Notes under the pieces: generated by a model
Told to the model about the DNA's origin: nothing
Databases searched by the model: none
What the model saw: only the letters and a program-made list of their open reading frames with translations
Made by a program: the position numbers and the translations under genes
Shown: in pieces, positions 11,948-22,947 of the stretch
Layout: every line of letters starts with the position of its first letter
Numbering within the stretch: the stretch's first letter is position 1
Assembly: GCA_017893485.1 (NCBI GenBank)
Contig: CM030361.1
Coordinates: forward strand, 308,241,724 to 308,305,723
Length of the DNA: 64,000 bases
Reading direction: 5' to 3'
From: Hemerocallis citrina
Lineage: Eukaryota; Streptophyta; Magnoliopsida; Asparagales; Asphodelaceae

Positions 11948-12567
11948 GCCTGGGTATATCATGATCTGTGTTCATAATGGTGGTGTGCATAGCATTATGG
12001 AAATCGAAAATAGAGATGTGTGCAAATATCCCCTATGTTTTAACATACATACATACTCTACAGTGCGAACACCTTATCTTTTGACCAGATGGGCTTTTGG
12101 GGTTGGATGATGATCAACTAGATTTCACAATGTACGGTCAGGATCTCCTAGACTGCACCTCCTATCCCGTCAAAATTGCATGTGTACTGTACCCACACCT
12201 TGGAATTGGAAGAATGAATGTCATCATCACCAACATCAATATGTGTGTGTGACACAGTACGTGTTCTCTCTCCTTACCTTCCCCAAAAATCACTCACACT
12301 GTGCACCAGCCTCCCACGCAGCTGCACCTCACGTGGGTATATTCTCCTATCCAACCATACCATGCCACGTCGCCAAACAAGAAAGACACCTACCTAGCAT
12401 AAATAGAGCCCACTTTCTACAGTGTTCTTTTTTTCTTCTTTCTGAACAGCACTTTAGACCAAGACTCGTAATAGTATCAGTGTTTTTAAACATACATATA
12501 TATACCCCTAACAAATATCATAATACCATATAGATTTCTCATAAATATATATTTTCGTACATACCCC
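11948..12567 (+). promoter_or_regulatory. Promoter-like intergenic stretch
   Basis: The stretch has a G-box CACGTG at 12330-12335, a CCACGTC at about 12365, and a TATA-like ATAAATAG at 12399-12406 followed by a CT-rich leader. This looks like a plus-strand promoter. No gene follows: MITE-2 begins at 12571 and no convincing ORF is seen beyond it. It may be a promoter orphaned by insertions, or chance. Confidence 0.3.
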
Positions 12568-12570
12568 TAA

Positions 12571-13231
12571 GAGCATCCAGATTTTTTATATTTGTCATTT
12601 TGCCATCTTTTTTTAAAAAAATCTCTACAATGATTTGCTATTTTGCCATGATTTGAAAAAAAAACTACAATTGTTTTTCATATTTGAGAAAAACGAAATA
12701 AAGATTCTCAAATTATAGGGACCGAAACATGTTCGGTTCCATCGGAATTTGTCAAAAAAAAATTTTAATCACACCCAAATTTATTTTTTCTTTCAGAATA
12801 ATCCCTAAGACGGAATAACTTGTTCCGTCGATATATATATATATATAAATAATAATAATAAATAAAATAAAATTTAAAAAAAAAATTGACCAGACGGGAC
12901 ATATCCGTCTGAAGATCAAACGGGACAACATGTCATGTTTGAGGCCAGTCCACGGAACTTTCAAACCCACTCTTAGCACAATTTAACCTTTAAAGTAACC
13001 CACTTAACTATATTTAGTGTTTATTTAAATATAGTTTAGGTTAATTTAATAGTTAATTAATTTACTAAACCAAATTTAATTATCCAACAAATTTAAAATA
13101 AATTAAAAAATTCAAGGAACCAGACAACATTTCTCGTCCGCTAATTTGTTTTTGAAAATTTGTCAAAATATAGCAAATGACCAGTGCAACGTTTTTCTAT
13201 TTTGCCATTTGCCATTTTGTCAAAGATGCAC
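12571..13231. mobile_element. MITE-2, same family, decayed 3' end
   Basis: It starts TAA|GAGCATCC and ends at a mutated GATGCAC, with subterminal repeats CATTTTGCCAT in both orientations. Internal palindromes include ACCGAAACATGTTCGGT, GACGGAATAACTTGTTCCGTC and GGGACAACATGTC. These match the hairpin type of MITE-5. The exact 3' end is uncertain; a second GATGCAC lies 25 bases further on. Confidence 0.6.
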
Positions 13232-14146
13232 AATTATTTTGTTCTCAAAGATGCACAGTTAGTTTGTTCATTTCTTTAAAAAATAAAAAAAAAATTGACA
13301 TGATTCTCGGTTGGATGAACAATTATCCAAATTTACAAGAATGAAAAAAAATAAAGTTTAAATGATATAGAAGATAATATTTCAATCATTTTTCATTTAT
13401 TCATTAAAAAAACTGAACATTTTTTTTTAATAAAAAATGACAATACATATTTATAAAGGACATATATCATATTTACTTTATTTATCAGGGGCATAAATGT
13501 TAAAAAAAGACCTAGTATCAAATCTCGATAACAATACCGGGAAAGAACTAAACGCATTTAATTCGAAGAGACAGCTCCCTTATTCAATAGTAGAATATAC
13601 CGTATAATTAAAAAGTATTATACTCATATAAAAATACGGCACTAATATCAAAAAACAAGTACTAGATTAGAGCCTTTACAAAGAGACGGCTACGTCCCAT
13701 CACCCAATTTATTATGCATACACAAAATTGCATCGAGACCCCTACTGTTTAATACTATTTATAAAAATAAAAAAGAAGCATTAATTAAATTCTCAAGACG
13801 ACATGACGACATGCAGTTGGGAATTGGAAATAACAAGTATTTTTGTTTCCCATATTAGCTAAAACTAATACCATCCCATTCATAAATGCTACTATATTTA
13901 TTACATTACAACACTAAGTACTTAACTACCTATATATCTATCTATATATCACCATAGTCAACTCCTCCTCATCTCTCTATCTCATTTAAAACCATCCCCA
14001 AAAAAAAAATCCAAGTTGTGGGCATGCAAAGCAATGCTCATCGTAATTTGTGCTCTGCATATAGAGATGATGATGATGATATCATCTATCTATCTATCTA
14101 TGTACACGTGTCAGTCAAAAAGTGAATTTCCATTCATTCATTCAGG
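13232..14146. other. AT-rich intergenic DNA and 3' flank of the TPD1-like gene
   Basis: No gene is seen. A short (ATCT)n microsatellite lies at about 14083-14101, just downstream of the TPD1-like stop codon, and the 3' untranslated region of that gene should fall in 13950-14146. Confidence 0.5.
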
Positions 14147-15420
14147 CTAGATGCAAGTGGCTTTGGAGAGGGAGAGGGGGTAGGGGAAGGAGTTGGCGTA
14201 CTGGAATGCCACGGAGGAGCCGGGGGGGATGGGGCGGCCGTCGTTCACCAGGCAGTCGTTGAACCGCAGGCGGCGGAAGAGTCGCGGGTTGACGAGGCGG
14301 AACGAGCTGAACCAGCCGCAGCTCAGGTGGACGAACGCGATCCTGCACGACGAACCAGCACCCGAATCAAGGCACTCGTTCAGGATCTGGACCGTGTACG
14401 TGGGAACGCCGTTCGGCAGCGGAGATGTTGCGCCTTGGTAGATCACGATGTCCTCCGGCGAGCACCCCTCGCCGATGATCATCGGCTTCGCGCTATTGCT
14501 GCTGCTGCTGTTGTTCATGTTGTCCTTCTTCAGGTTTATCTTTCCGCTGTCTGCACGTGTGAACATGTACTCGTTAACATGATTAAGCACATATAATGCA
14601 CACATGTGAATGATTTGAATTTTTGATTTTTGTGGGGGGTGTGGTCACCGCCGGTTAGGTGAGAATAAAGCAAAGGAGAGACAAATGCAACAGAATTGGC
14701 AGAATTCGGCTTTCTACAGATGCAGTGTGTGCGCGCTGCAGCTGCAGCTGCAGTGCCAAAGCAAAATGCAGCTGCAACTTTTGTCGCTGCTAAAAAAACA
14801 AAAGGGAGAAAAAGATGAGAGAGAGAAGGTTCCGATATTTGGGGCCCACTCGGTGTGCTGGAGCAGGGTAAAGCAAAACTACGACTGAGAGAACAACGGA
14901 ATTGAGAAGAGTGATCTACGGTGCCACGTGTGATCAAACGGTGGAATGGTGGCCGTTGGATGTACCTTGTCCGAGAAGTTTGCGGTTGGCGAAACGGAGC
15001 GGTGGGCCCCACCGCCCGGTGATTGGGCGATCAAGCAGCTGCAGCTCTGTGACTGTGAGTGGTCCTGTAACGGAAAACGGAAACGGAATTTACAGTTAAA
15101 TCGAAGAGATATTTATTCAAAATAAGTAATTTTCGAAATTCTTCAACAGCAATTTTTTTTTCTAAAAATAGCAGGAATATGGGAGAAGGCAAGAACTATA
15201 ATTTGCTTAAAATAGTAAAAAAAAATGGAAATTGGAATTTTGTCGGGAAAAATATCCAAAAACAACAAAAATAAATTACGAAAATGCCCAAAAAATGAAC
15301 AAAAATGAAGAGAGAGAAAGTACCGGAAAAGGCGACGAGGAAGAAGAGCACGAGGAGCGAGATTGAGGCAGCAACGACGATCCTAGTCGACGACCACGAC
15401 CACGACAAAGCACGTACCAT
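14147..15420 (-). CDS. TPD1-like: TPD1-like secreted cysteine-rich peptide
   Basis: The product belongs to the TAPETUM DETERMINANT1 family, whose founder is the ligand of the EMS1/EXS receptor kinase that sets tapetum fate in anthers. Three exons fit: 15324-15420, 14966-15064 and 14147-14550, with GT/AG borders, giving 199 residues. Residues 1-32 are a hydrophobic signal peptide, and residues 59-63 (NRKLL) resemble the basic processing site before the mature domain. The mature part has six cysteines (95, 125, 134, 143, 165, 198) with the hallmarks DIVIYQGATSPLPNGVPTYTV, LSCGWFSSFRLVNPRLFRRL, NDCLVNDG and FQYANSFPYPLS. A serine- and asparagine-rich linker (residues 78-85) precedes the domain. 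The spacing between cysteines 2 and 3 (DSGAGSS) is longer than in TPD1 itself. Exon 2 is in phase and could be skipped, but its splice sites and NRKLL argue that it is used. Confidence 0.93.
14551..14965 (-). other. TPD1-like intron 2
   Basis: The donor is CAAG|GTACAT and the acceptor CGTGCAG|ACAG. It contains a short (CTGCAG)n-type run near 14730-14780. ORFs across it on both strands have no recognisable domain. Confidence 0.75.
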
Positions 15421-15840
15421 TGTCGGAACGCCCAGAATACGACCAAAACCGGACTTCTAAAAACCCTAGACCGTACGGAAACCCTAACACCTCGCTCCAA
15501 TCACCATTACAACCTCGGACGCTGCCAAAACCGAAAGGAAAGAAAACAAGAAGATCGACAGAGTTAGTTCGCTACATGTAAAGAAGGAGAAACTTCGATC
15601 GACGAGAAAGAGAATAGCATTGGAAGAGAGGGGGAGAGAGAGAGAAACCTTTTGGAAGTGGAGAAGACGAAGATGCTTTGAGATTCGTACCGAGTTAGGG
15701 TTTCGTTTTTTTTTTAATCTTTTCCTTCTTTCTCTTTTTTTTTTGTTTGGGTGTGTTTTTTGTCTGTATGCGATGGTAAGGGGAGAATGGGTTTTTATAG
15801 TGGGATGGGGAGTTTCGCGTTAATTACGGTTTTGCCACTC
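15421..15840 (-). promoter_or_regulatory. 5' UTR and core promoter of the TPD1-like gene
   Basis: On the minus strand CTATAAAAAC at 15791-15800 is a good TATA box, about 370 bases before the start codon. The stretch between is CT-rich on the coding strand (GA-rich as given), a common plant leader composition. A transcription start near 15765 is inferred. Confidence 0.6.
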
Positions 15841-16409
15841 GGATGGTGGTGAGTGGGTGAGCTCAAATGTTTTGTGTTAATGTTGTTTGACCAAACTGCA
15901 CTCACCTTTATCCTGAAAAGTTCGATTAAATTGAAGTAAATTCCCTGAGATTAAATCTTAAATTTTAATAAACTCAAAATTTGAACGAGCACAATATGAT
16001 CTTCCGTCGGATCTACTTAATTATAAAAAAAAAAATTAATGGACGATATTTCATCTTTTGTCATATATAATTTTAGCGATGATTTTGTTAACAGACAAAA
16101 TTTCATATTTCGTGCACTATAATTTTTAAATTTATATTTCGCTTTCCAAATATAACAGATTATTGTTCATCTCTAACTCAAAATTTAGATATTTGTGCAA
16201 CGAATGTATCGCTTTTTTTAGTCAAATGTTGTAAATTTTGGTTTTTAAGACAACAACTACAAATGCTATTATGAAAAGAAATATCTCGAGGCATTATTCT
16301 ATTAATTAGAATAACAAAAATAATCTCTATTAATTCTAATTTATAAGAAAAGGTGATGCTATTTGATTTTTTCTAAGAAGGAAAAATATGTAAGATTTAA
16401 TACTCGCCA
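15841..16409. other. Intergenic, possible decayed MITE
   Basis: No gene is seen. ACAACTACAAATGCT near 16255 and short palindromic CTTCCGTCGG-type stretches recall the PIF/Harbinger-like MITEs, but the ends are too decayed to define. Confidence 0.3.
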
Positions 16410-16417
16410 TTTGTGAC

Positions 16418-16890
16418 TAGCATTGGTATCGGGTCGGATCGGGTCGGGTCCGTCACTATCCGGATCCGGACCCGGACCCGGATTCGTAAAAACCTGGTTC
16501 GGTTCTGGGTCTGGGCCCTATTAAAATATTCCTACCCGTTCGGATAGGAGGGGGAGTGTGAGCGTCAAGCGGAGATGACGAGTGGAGGACTTAGAATAGA
16601 GGATAGAAGAAAAATACATGAGTTTTGAGTTTGGAAGAGAATGTTTTAGAATTGAGGAAGGAGCAGAGGGATGATGATAGAATTTTTATTTTTATGTTGA
16701 TTTTTTAGAGATTTTTTAACGGGTCCAGGTCCGGGTCGGTCTCTTTTGAGCGGACCCGACCAGAAAGTACAGCGGATCCCAATTTAGGATCCAGACCCGG
16801 ATCTGAATAAGCCGGATTTGTTCCGGTCCAATACCGGGTCCGGGTCGGGTCCGGATCGGATCTAGATTTCGGGTATTTATACCAATGCTA
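16418..16890. mobile_element. hAT-like MITE rich in CGGGTC repeats
   Basis: Terminal inverted repeats TAGCATTGGTAT...ATACCAATGCTA enclose 473 bases. The flanks TTTGTGAC (16410-16417) and ATTGTGAC (16891-16898) agree at seven of eight positions, an 8-base target duplication as made by hAT elements. Both subterminal regions are built from inverted CGGGTCGGG and CCGGACCCG runs. There is no coding capacity. Confidence 0.75.
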
Positions 16891-17159
16891 ATTGTGACAT
16901 CTTTCATAAGCAGCGAGGAACAACCAGCATGTGTCATAGGAGACAAATATTTTGGTTGGTCTTTGAATTCTTGCTCTTGTTGCAACGAAATGGAGTTCTT
17001 TGTACACTTGAGATTGGTTGTGTGTGGTTTTTTTTTTTTTTGGTAATAACTTTATTATGGAATATTGTTTCTCTACATGCTAAGAAAATACATAACTTTC
17101 TGCAATGAATATTCACATAATCTTTCTAAAAAATGTATTAGTATACTCTGGTTTGTAGT

Positions 17160-17245
17160 TTATATCTGGCCCACAGTATACTCTGATTTGTTTTATTAAT
17201 TTCTGATTAATAAAACGGGTGGCTATATTCTACCTTTTTCTTAAA
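17160..17245 (+). mobile_element. LINE 3'-end remnant
   Basis: TTTTATTAAT...TTAATAAAACGGGTGGCTATATTCTACC matches the 3' terminus of the LINE at 5956-6303. It is truncated at the 5' side and ends in an A-rich tail. Confidence 0.55.
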
Positions 17246-17280
17246 AGAAAATGCAATAGTATATGCTAGTGGTTAATATT

Positions 17281-17460
17281 TCAACTATTACTATGTTTTG
17301 GGACTTGTTAGAGGCTTATTGATTATGTTTTATTTTTCTGTATGTAGAACTTGTATTTGTACCCAATACTATGAAGTTGTTTTATTAAACTCTCTTTAAT
17401 TAAACAGGATGGCTATATTCCACCTTCTTCTTTAAAAAAAAACAAAACTAAACAAAAAAC
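17281..17460 (+). mobile_element. Second LINE 3'-end remnant
   Basis: It carries the same terminus, here ACAGGATGGCTATATTCCACC, followed by a long A-rich tail. The upstream extent is uncertain. Two tails within 200 bases suggest repeated LINE insertion at this spot or one partly duplicated copy. Confidence 0.55.
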
Positions 17461-17491
17461 AAAGACAAGAAAGAAAAAAAAAAACTTCTAA

Positions 17492-18086
17492 GAGCATCTG
17501 TAGTCGTTGGCTAATTTTGCATTTTTTCCAAAAAATGAGAAACAACCCGCTGCAGTCGTTGGCCAAAAATACAAATTTGGGTTTTTTTGTTAAAAGGAGA
17601 CTGCCAAATATGGCTGACGATTTGGGATTTTGGAAAATACAGCATTCGGAAGATGGTTTTTCATCTTTGCATCGGACGGAGAGAAAAAATCGTCGGAGAG
17701 ATTTTTTATTGTTCTCAAAGTATCGGACGAAAATAAATTTTCCATTGGAAAAAAAAAACAGTTTAATTATATCGATGGACGGGAAAAGATTTCCCGTCCG
17801 ATCGAAAAATTAAATGCAAAAAAAACCCTCGTTTTTTGGACAGTAGATGGTTTCCCATCCCTAGGATTTTTGTTTTTTTTTAAATGGATGGACGATAATT
17901 CTTTTCCCGTCCGTTCAAATATTTTATAATTCTTTTTTTTACTTTAGACGAAAAATCGTCCTTCCTCTGAGAATCAGAAATTTTTGAATACCCATTTTTT
18001 AGGAATTAATGACTGCAACGCAAAGCCAATTTTTTCATTTCTATTTGCCAAATACCCAAAATTTGGGCAAGACGACTAAGATGCTC
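17492..18086. mobile_element. MITE-3, PIF/Harbinger-like
   Basis: Ends are GAGCATCTGTAGTCGTTGG and GACGACTAAGATGCTC, with TAA at 17489-17491 and 18087-18089. The interior carries hairpins in a CGGACG frame with A/T-rich cores such as GGGAAAAGATTTCCC. The 3' TAA is shared with MITE-4, which starts at the next base. Confidence 0.9.
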
Positions 18087-18089
18087 TAA

Positions 18090-18835
18090 GCGCATCCACA
18101 GTCGTTGATGGTCAAAATATGCATATATGGATAAATGGATATAGCAATTCGCCGTTTTGCTGCGGTCGTTTGAATGCTATTTTTTAGCTTTTTAATTTAA
18201 AATAATAACAGACGGCACTTGAAGTGCCGTCGGAGGCGAAAACAATTAAAAAAAATTAAAAAACTGTGGGACGGCATGAGAAGTTCCGTCGGAGAGAAAA
18301 AAAAAATGAAAATGGTGGGACGGCACTTCAAGTGCCGTCCGAGGGAAAAAAATTAGTCGAAGTGCAAAAAAAAATTACAAAACAATTATATTAAATAACA
18401 AAAAAAATTATAAAAATTATAAAAACATTACAAAAAACTACAAAAAAAATACAAAAATTACAAAAAACCCCTGAGAGGGTGGGACGGCACTTCAAGTGCC
18501 GTCCGAGAGAAGTGGGGGTTTTCTTTGGTTTTTTATTTCGATTTTTTTTTTTTTGGAGGGACGGCACTTGAAGTGCCGTCCGACCATTTAAAAAAAAAAA
18601 AAAAAAATTGCGACGGCACTTCAAGTGCCGTCCGACCATTAAAAAAATAATTTTTTTGGTGTGACGGCACTCGAAGTTCCGTCTCTTATATATAGATATT
18701 TCTCATTTCGTTTCTCATTTATAACAATCTACTGTACCGAATTATGCATAATATGCATATTTGGCCAACGACTGCAGCGCTCTTTTTAATCAAATATGTA
18801 TATTAAGCATATTTAGCAAACGACTACAGGTGCTC
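18090..18835. mobile_element. MITE-4 with seven near-identical hairpins
   Basis: It starts GCGCATCCACAGTCGTT and ends ACGACTACAGGTGCTC, with TAA on both sides (18087-18089, 18836-18838). Seven short inverted repeats with core GGCACTTGAAGTGCC, or a one- or two-base variant, lie at about 18211, 18269, 18319, 18482, 18560, 18612 and 18662. They are separated by A-rich spacers. Each arm pair is framed by CGG(A)CGG and CCGTCCG. Confidence 0.9.
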
Positions 18836-19147
18836 TAACTAGGTTAGTAGGAATGTAGGATGATAGACCATTGGCACGTGCGGCTTCACAGCCGTCGTTT
18901 GATGCACACGTGTTGTATTAATCAGAGGGTCATTTTCTATTTTAATCCTCCTATAATCATGATTTCTTAATTAGTTTCTTTTGTGGTCCCACATCAATGT
19001 AATCATTGTATCTAGCAACTGCTATTTTTCACACGTGAGACTCTTAATTATAATGAGATGTTAATGAGCAGGAAACTAGAAATTCATGAGAAATTAATAA
19101 GTAGCAATTCACACGTGAGAAATTAATTATTTAGCATTAAAATAAAA

Positions 19148-20181
19148 TTAGTAATTTACATGTGAAATACATGTTTTAATATATATATAAATTAAAGTAA
19201 TAACTCTGATGTAGTGAGACTAGAACATAAGATCTTTTTCATATTAGTTATATGCGTATATGTACGTAAATTGGTATGTTTACAAACGACAACTCCCAAC
19301 TCTCATATTATAATATAAGATTAGATTAGATTATATATAGTAATTTACATATACTATGCATGTCTTAATAAATATAGAACCTGAGATCTCCTTTATATTA
19401 ATTATGCACGGGCGATGCACGCGTTGATAGATTAACAAATGACAACCCCAACTCTCCCATTATAATATTATTAGTATTTTTCACGTGCGACGCACGTTTT
19501 GATAAGAGTTTGATGATTTTCACGTGCGGTATACGTGTTAAGAAACAGTTTTGGGGTTGGACGTGCATTGAACGTAACTGAGAAAAATATTTTGAAGAAA
19601 AGTTAAGATTTGTAGTAGCAATGCACGTGTTCATAAGTAGAATTGGAGTTGTACGTGTAACATATGTATTTGTTTGGTGTTAAAAAAATATTGAAAAATT
19701 ATTTTGCACGTCCGTTGCACATTTAAATAGGTGCAATTTTGTTTGTTTGTTTGTTTTGTTGTAATTAATGAGAGAGTTGGAGTTGCACGTGCAATGCACG
19801 GGTTTGTATGTTTACAAATGACAACTCCAACTCTCCTATTATAATATTAGAGACTAGTAATCTGCATATGCAATGCACATTTTAATTTTTTTTATATATA
19901 GTAAATAATAAGACGTAATCTGGCCTCGAACCTGAGACCTCCCTTTACTCATCACATACTCTTTACAAATTATCCCTACTAGCACAAACTTTTATTTTAT
20001 ATGAGTGATACTTTTGTAAATAATTATGTCGTAATTAAATTTGAACTTTGATGGTATTATGGTAACTAACAAGAGCTGCATAAATGAATGGTTAATATAA
20101 CTCACATTTAAAAATGAATACTTGAGATTATATGGTTGAATGTCTACAAATGACAACCCAAACTCTCCCATTATAATAGAT
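19148..20181 (-). mobile_element. Cluster of short Helitron-like units
   Basis: Several decayed minus-strand units repeat the same order: a hairpin of type CACGTGCGATGCACGTG close to CTAG or CTAA, then CTTAATAAATATAG, a second hairpin GTGCATTGCACG, then GTTTACAAATGACAAC and CTCTCCCATTATAATA. Read on the minus strand, each begins TCT...TATAATGGGAGAG and ends with a hairpin followed by CTAR, the layout of non-autonomous plant Helitrons. Approximate units are 19148-19325, 19337-19472 and 19854-20179. No Rep/helicase gene is present. Confidence 0.65.
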
Positions 20182-21015
20182 TATAGTAACTTACACGTGC
20201 GATGCACGTCTTAATAAATATAGTTTTTTAAAAGTAAAAATTCATACGTAGCCTGGGTTTGAATCTAAGACCATCTTTATATTAGTTATGCATATGCATT
20301 GCATGCGTTGATAGATTTACAAATGACGCTAAGAGCATCCACAATGGTGTTTCTCATATTTGAGAAAATGACACAAATAGAAATAGGAAATAGGCGTGAT
20401 TTCTGCAGTGGTCGTTTGCTAAAAAGTTCTCAAAAAATAACAATACGAAACAACTTGTATCGTCTAGTCCGATGACCGATGAGTAAAAAAAATATTTAAA
20501 AATCTTTAAATTAATTAACTATTGATTAGATATTAAAATAGTTAAATTAATTATTAAAATATATACTAATCTACACTAATCTACCTAAACACCTAACATT
20601 AAGCTAAAAATGTGCTGGACGGGACAACATGTCCCGTCCAAGCCATTTTTGGCTTCAAACGGGACAGCATGTCCCGTTTGACGATTTTTCAGTTTTTTTT
20701 TTTTTTTTTTTTTTTTTTGTTCAGACGGTACAACTTGTACCGTCTAATCATTAAAAAAAATTAAAAAGTCAACGAAACGAAACAACTTGTTTCGTCTGAT
20801 CGCATTAATAAAAAAACAAAGACATGTTCCGTCTCCTATATTTCGAGAATCGCTAATTCGTTTCTCAAATATGAGAACTAACTGTAGCGTATTTGCCATA
20901 ATATGGCAAAATAGAAAACGACTACAGACCAAACTTTTTCATATTATGAGAATATGGAAATTATAGGGAACGATTGTGGATGCTCTAAGGCTTTCTCTCA
21001 TCATAATGTTAGAGA
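20182..21015 (-). mobile_element. Helitron-like unit split by MITE-5
   Basis: The 3' hairpin CACGTGCGATGCACGTC at about 20195 and the 5' end (minus strand TCTCTAACATTATGATGAGAG, up to 21015) belong to one unit. MITE-5 interrupts it after ACAAATGACGCTAA. Removing MITE-5 restores an order matching the unit at 35997-36155. Confidence 0.65.
20333..20985. mobile_element. MITE-5, PIF/Harbinger-like, GGGACA...TGTCCC hairpins
   Basis: Ends are GAGCATCCACAATGG and GATTGTGGATGCTC, with TAA at 20330-20332 and 20986-20988. The interior has about six palindromes, for example GACGGGACAACATGTCCCGT, ACGGTACAACTTGTACCGT and CGAAACAACTTGTTTCG. A long T run lies at 20694-20718. Confidence 0.9.
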
Positions 21016-21142
21016 TAATGAGTTGGAATTAACATCTGCTATGTTGCGAAAGATTCCTACATTCATGAAACCGTGCTTTCCACATACTAATTTTACTCCC
21101 AATCACACACAAAAATACTCAAACTTCAATAATTTGCGATTA

Positions 21143-21470
21143 ATCGAGAGCTTACCGTTAACATTACAAGTATATACATACTAGTACATATACCTCCTTT
21201 CACTTGCTCTTTACTCTATTTCCGTTTCCCGATCGATACGTCCGTCAAAACTGTTGGATACATTTTGTGTTCTCATGTTGATGAGTGGTTGTTCGGGGAG
21301 CGGCTTTGTTTCTCCGTTAATTCTTGTATCGTAAGACAACAATCGTCGAAATGTTAGAGACCTTTTCCGGTGTGTGGCTCTAGAGGTTGCCTATGCTATC
21401 TTAGACTTTCATCTTTTACGACTCGCATAGCCGAGCATTGCCATGCAAGTAAAACTAGAACAATGAAAAG
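21143..21470 (-). pseudogene. Fragment of a MORC gene 3' end
   Basis: Three blocks match the MORC gene of this window in the same order on the minus strand. 21160-21260 resembles its 3' flank (37030-37140). 21266-21345 resembles its last exon (37157-37219 and adjacent bases, including GAATTAACGGAGAAAC and GAACAACCACTCATCAAC). 21375-21470 resembles part of intron 18 (39105-39190). Exon 19 and most of the introns are missing, and the stop codon TAA is changed to TCA. It is a DNA-level partial duplicate with introns, not a processed copy. Confidence 0.7.
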
Positions 21471-22061
21471 AGCTGATACAGCAACAGTTGATACCTATAC
21501 AGCAAGGATTGCTCTCGGAGTTAGTGCATTGCTTTACGATGTTAAATGTGAAGCTCAATCAACAACTCAATTGATCTCAGATGCCTATTGAGAATCCCAG
21601 CACTGTAAGGCATTCTACAACTCACCATGATTCTTATATCAAGAACCCTGGGTTAGACTTTCCAAATTTTGAAGGAGAGAATCCGATGGGTTGGCTTTTT
21701 CAGGCAAATCAGTTTTCTCATTATCAGAAGACACTGATTAACAGTTTTCTCATTTCAGGCAAATCAGTTTTCTCATTATCAGTTTTCTCATTAAGCAGCG
21801 TCTTGATATTGCATCATTTCATATGGATGGAAGAGCTTGAGCGTGGTTTCAACAAAAATTTGATAATGGTGAGTTTAAGAATTAGGCAGATTTTGTTTAG
21901 CAAGTGGATACTTTATTTGACCCTTCGGCATATGTTGATCATGCACGGATGTTCAAATTATCTTAGACTCCATCCTTGTCTGCATATCAAGATGAATTTG
22001 TGGTTTGGTAAATAAGACCAAAGGTTTATCTAAATCTTTCGTATTGAATTGTTATGTGTCT

Positions 22062-22385
22062 GTGATATGGGTAAAAATAGAGCTAAATCGGGACCGTTCA
22101 AATCGGGCACGGATCTTAAAGCTCCTAGGGGTAAAACGGTAATTTCAGCAGACACGGGCCCGAAAAGATAAGCTGGGCCGTTCTCAAGCCCAGCAAACTG
22201 ATCTAGCCTGCAATAGGGACTATTACAACAGCCCTACCACAAAGGAGTCCAGATTCATCGAACCAGTTGAAACCCCCATATTCTAGGGGGTAACTGATTC
22301 TATCCATCCATACACAAGGGAGGATCTGAAAACTCTATCTCTCCATCAAGAGAAGAGTCCAGTCCCGATCCCTTCACATGGATAG
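22062..22385. mobile_element. 324-bp insert flanked by a 30-base direct repeat
   Basis: The same 30 bases, starting AATCTTTCGTATTGAATTG, occur at 22032-22061 and 22386-22415, and gag sequence continues on both sides. The insert has no ORF and is richer in GC than the flanks. Thirty bases is long for a target duplication; repair-associated insertion is an alternative. Confidence 0.6.
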
Positions 22386-22947
22386 AATCTTTCGTATTGA
22401 ATTGTTATGTGTCTGGGTTGAAACCAGAGATTATGATAGAATTTTTAGCACACAAACATTCTTCTTTAGCTAATGCAATTGCGTTAGCTAGGTTGCAAGA
22501 TGAGAAGTTTAATGATTTGACAGCTTTTGGTAGTAGAAGAGGGGGGTATTGACCACCTTGGCAACCTCCACCTAGCACTTTGCCACCATTGCTACCAACT
22601 CTTTCAAAACTTGTACGGTCTTCACAAACTATTAGTACTACTAGTGTTCAGGGAGGCAAATTAACCATTCGAAGAATTCTTCATGCAGAGTGGGTTTCAA
22701 GAAAAGAGAAAGGTATGTGTTTTAACTGTAAGAAGAAACTTGTCCCAGGTCACAAATGTAAAAGACAATTTTTCATGCTATTATGTGTTGCTAATGTTGA
22801 AGGGGTAAGTTTTGACCCTTGTTTCCATGGAGAAAAGATATATGCACCTGCACAAGAGAGTGAGTCTGTACCTGAGATCTCATTTCAGGCACTTTCAGGC
22901 CATTCTTCATTAAGAACCTTCAGGGTTCAAGGAAATAAAGGTAACAC

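Noticed and set aside
14327..14596. Plus-strand ORFs opposite TPD1-like exon 3
   Set aside because: They are antisense shadows of a GC-rich conserved exon.
14536..15012. 158-codon minus-strand ORF over TPD1-like intron 2
   Set aside because: It crosses a well-supported exon and intron in another frame and shows no domain.
15905..16275. Possible ninth MITE of the PIF/Harbinger-like family
   Set aside because: ACTACAAATGCT and CCGTCGG-type bits are present, but no matching left end or TAA pair could be fixed.
18391..18639. 82-codon minus-strand ORF containing LGRHLKCRP repeats
   Set aside because: The repeated peptide is the translation of the MITE-4 hairpins; the same peptide (ALHVPS/GRHFMCRP) appears at 58665-59650 for the same reason.
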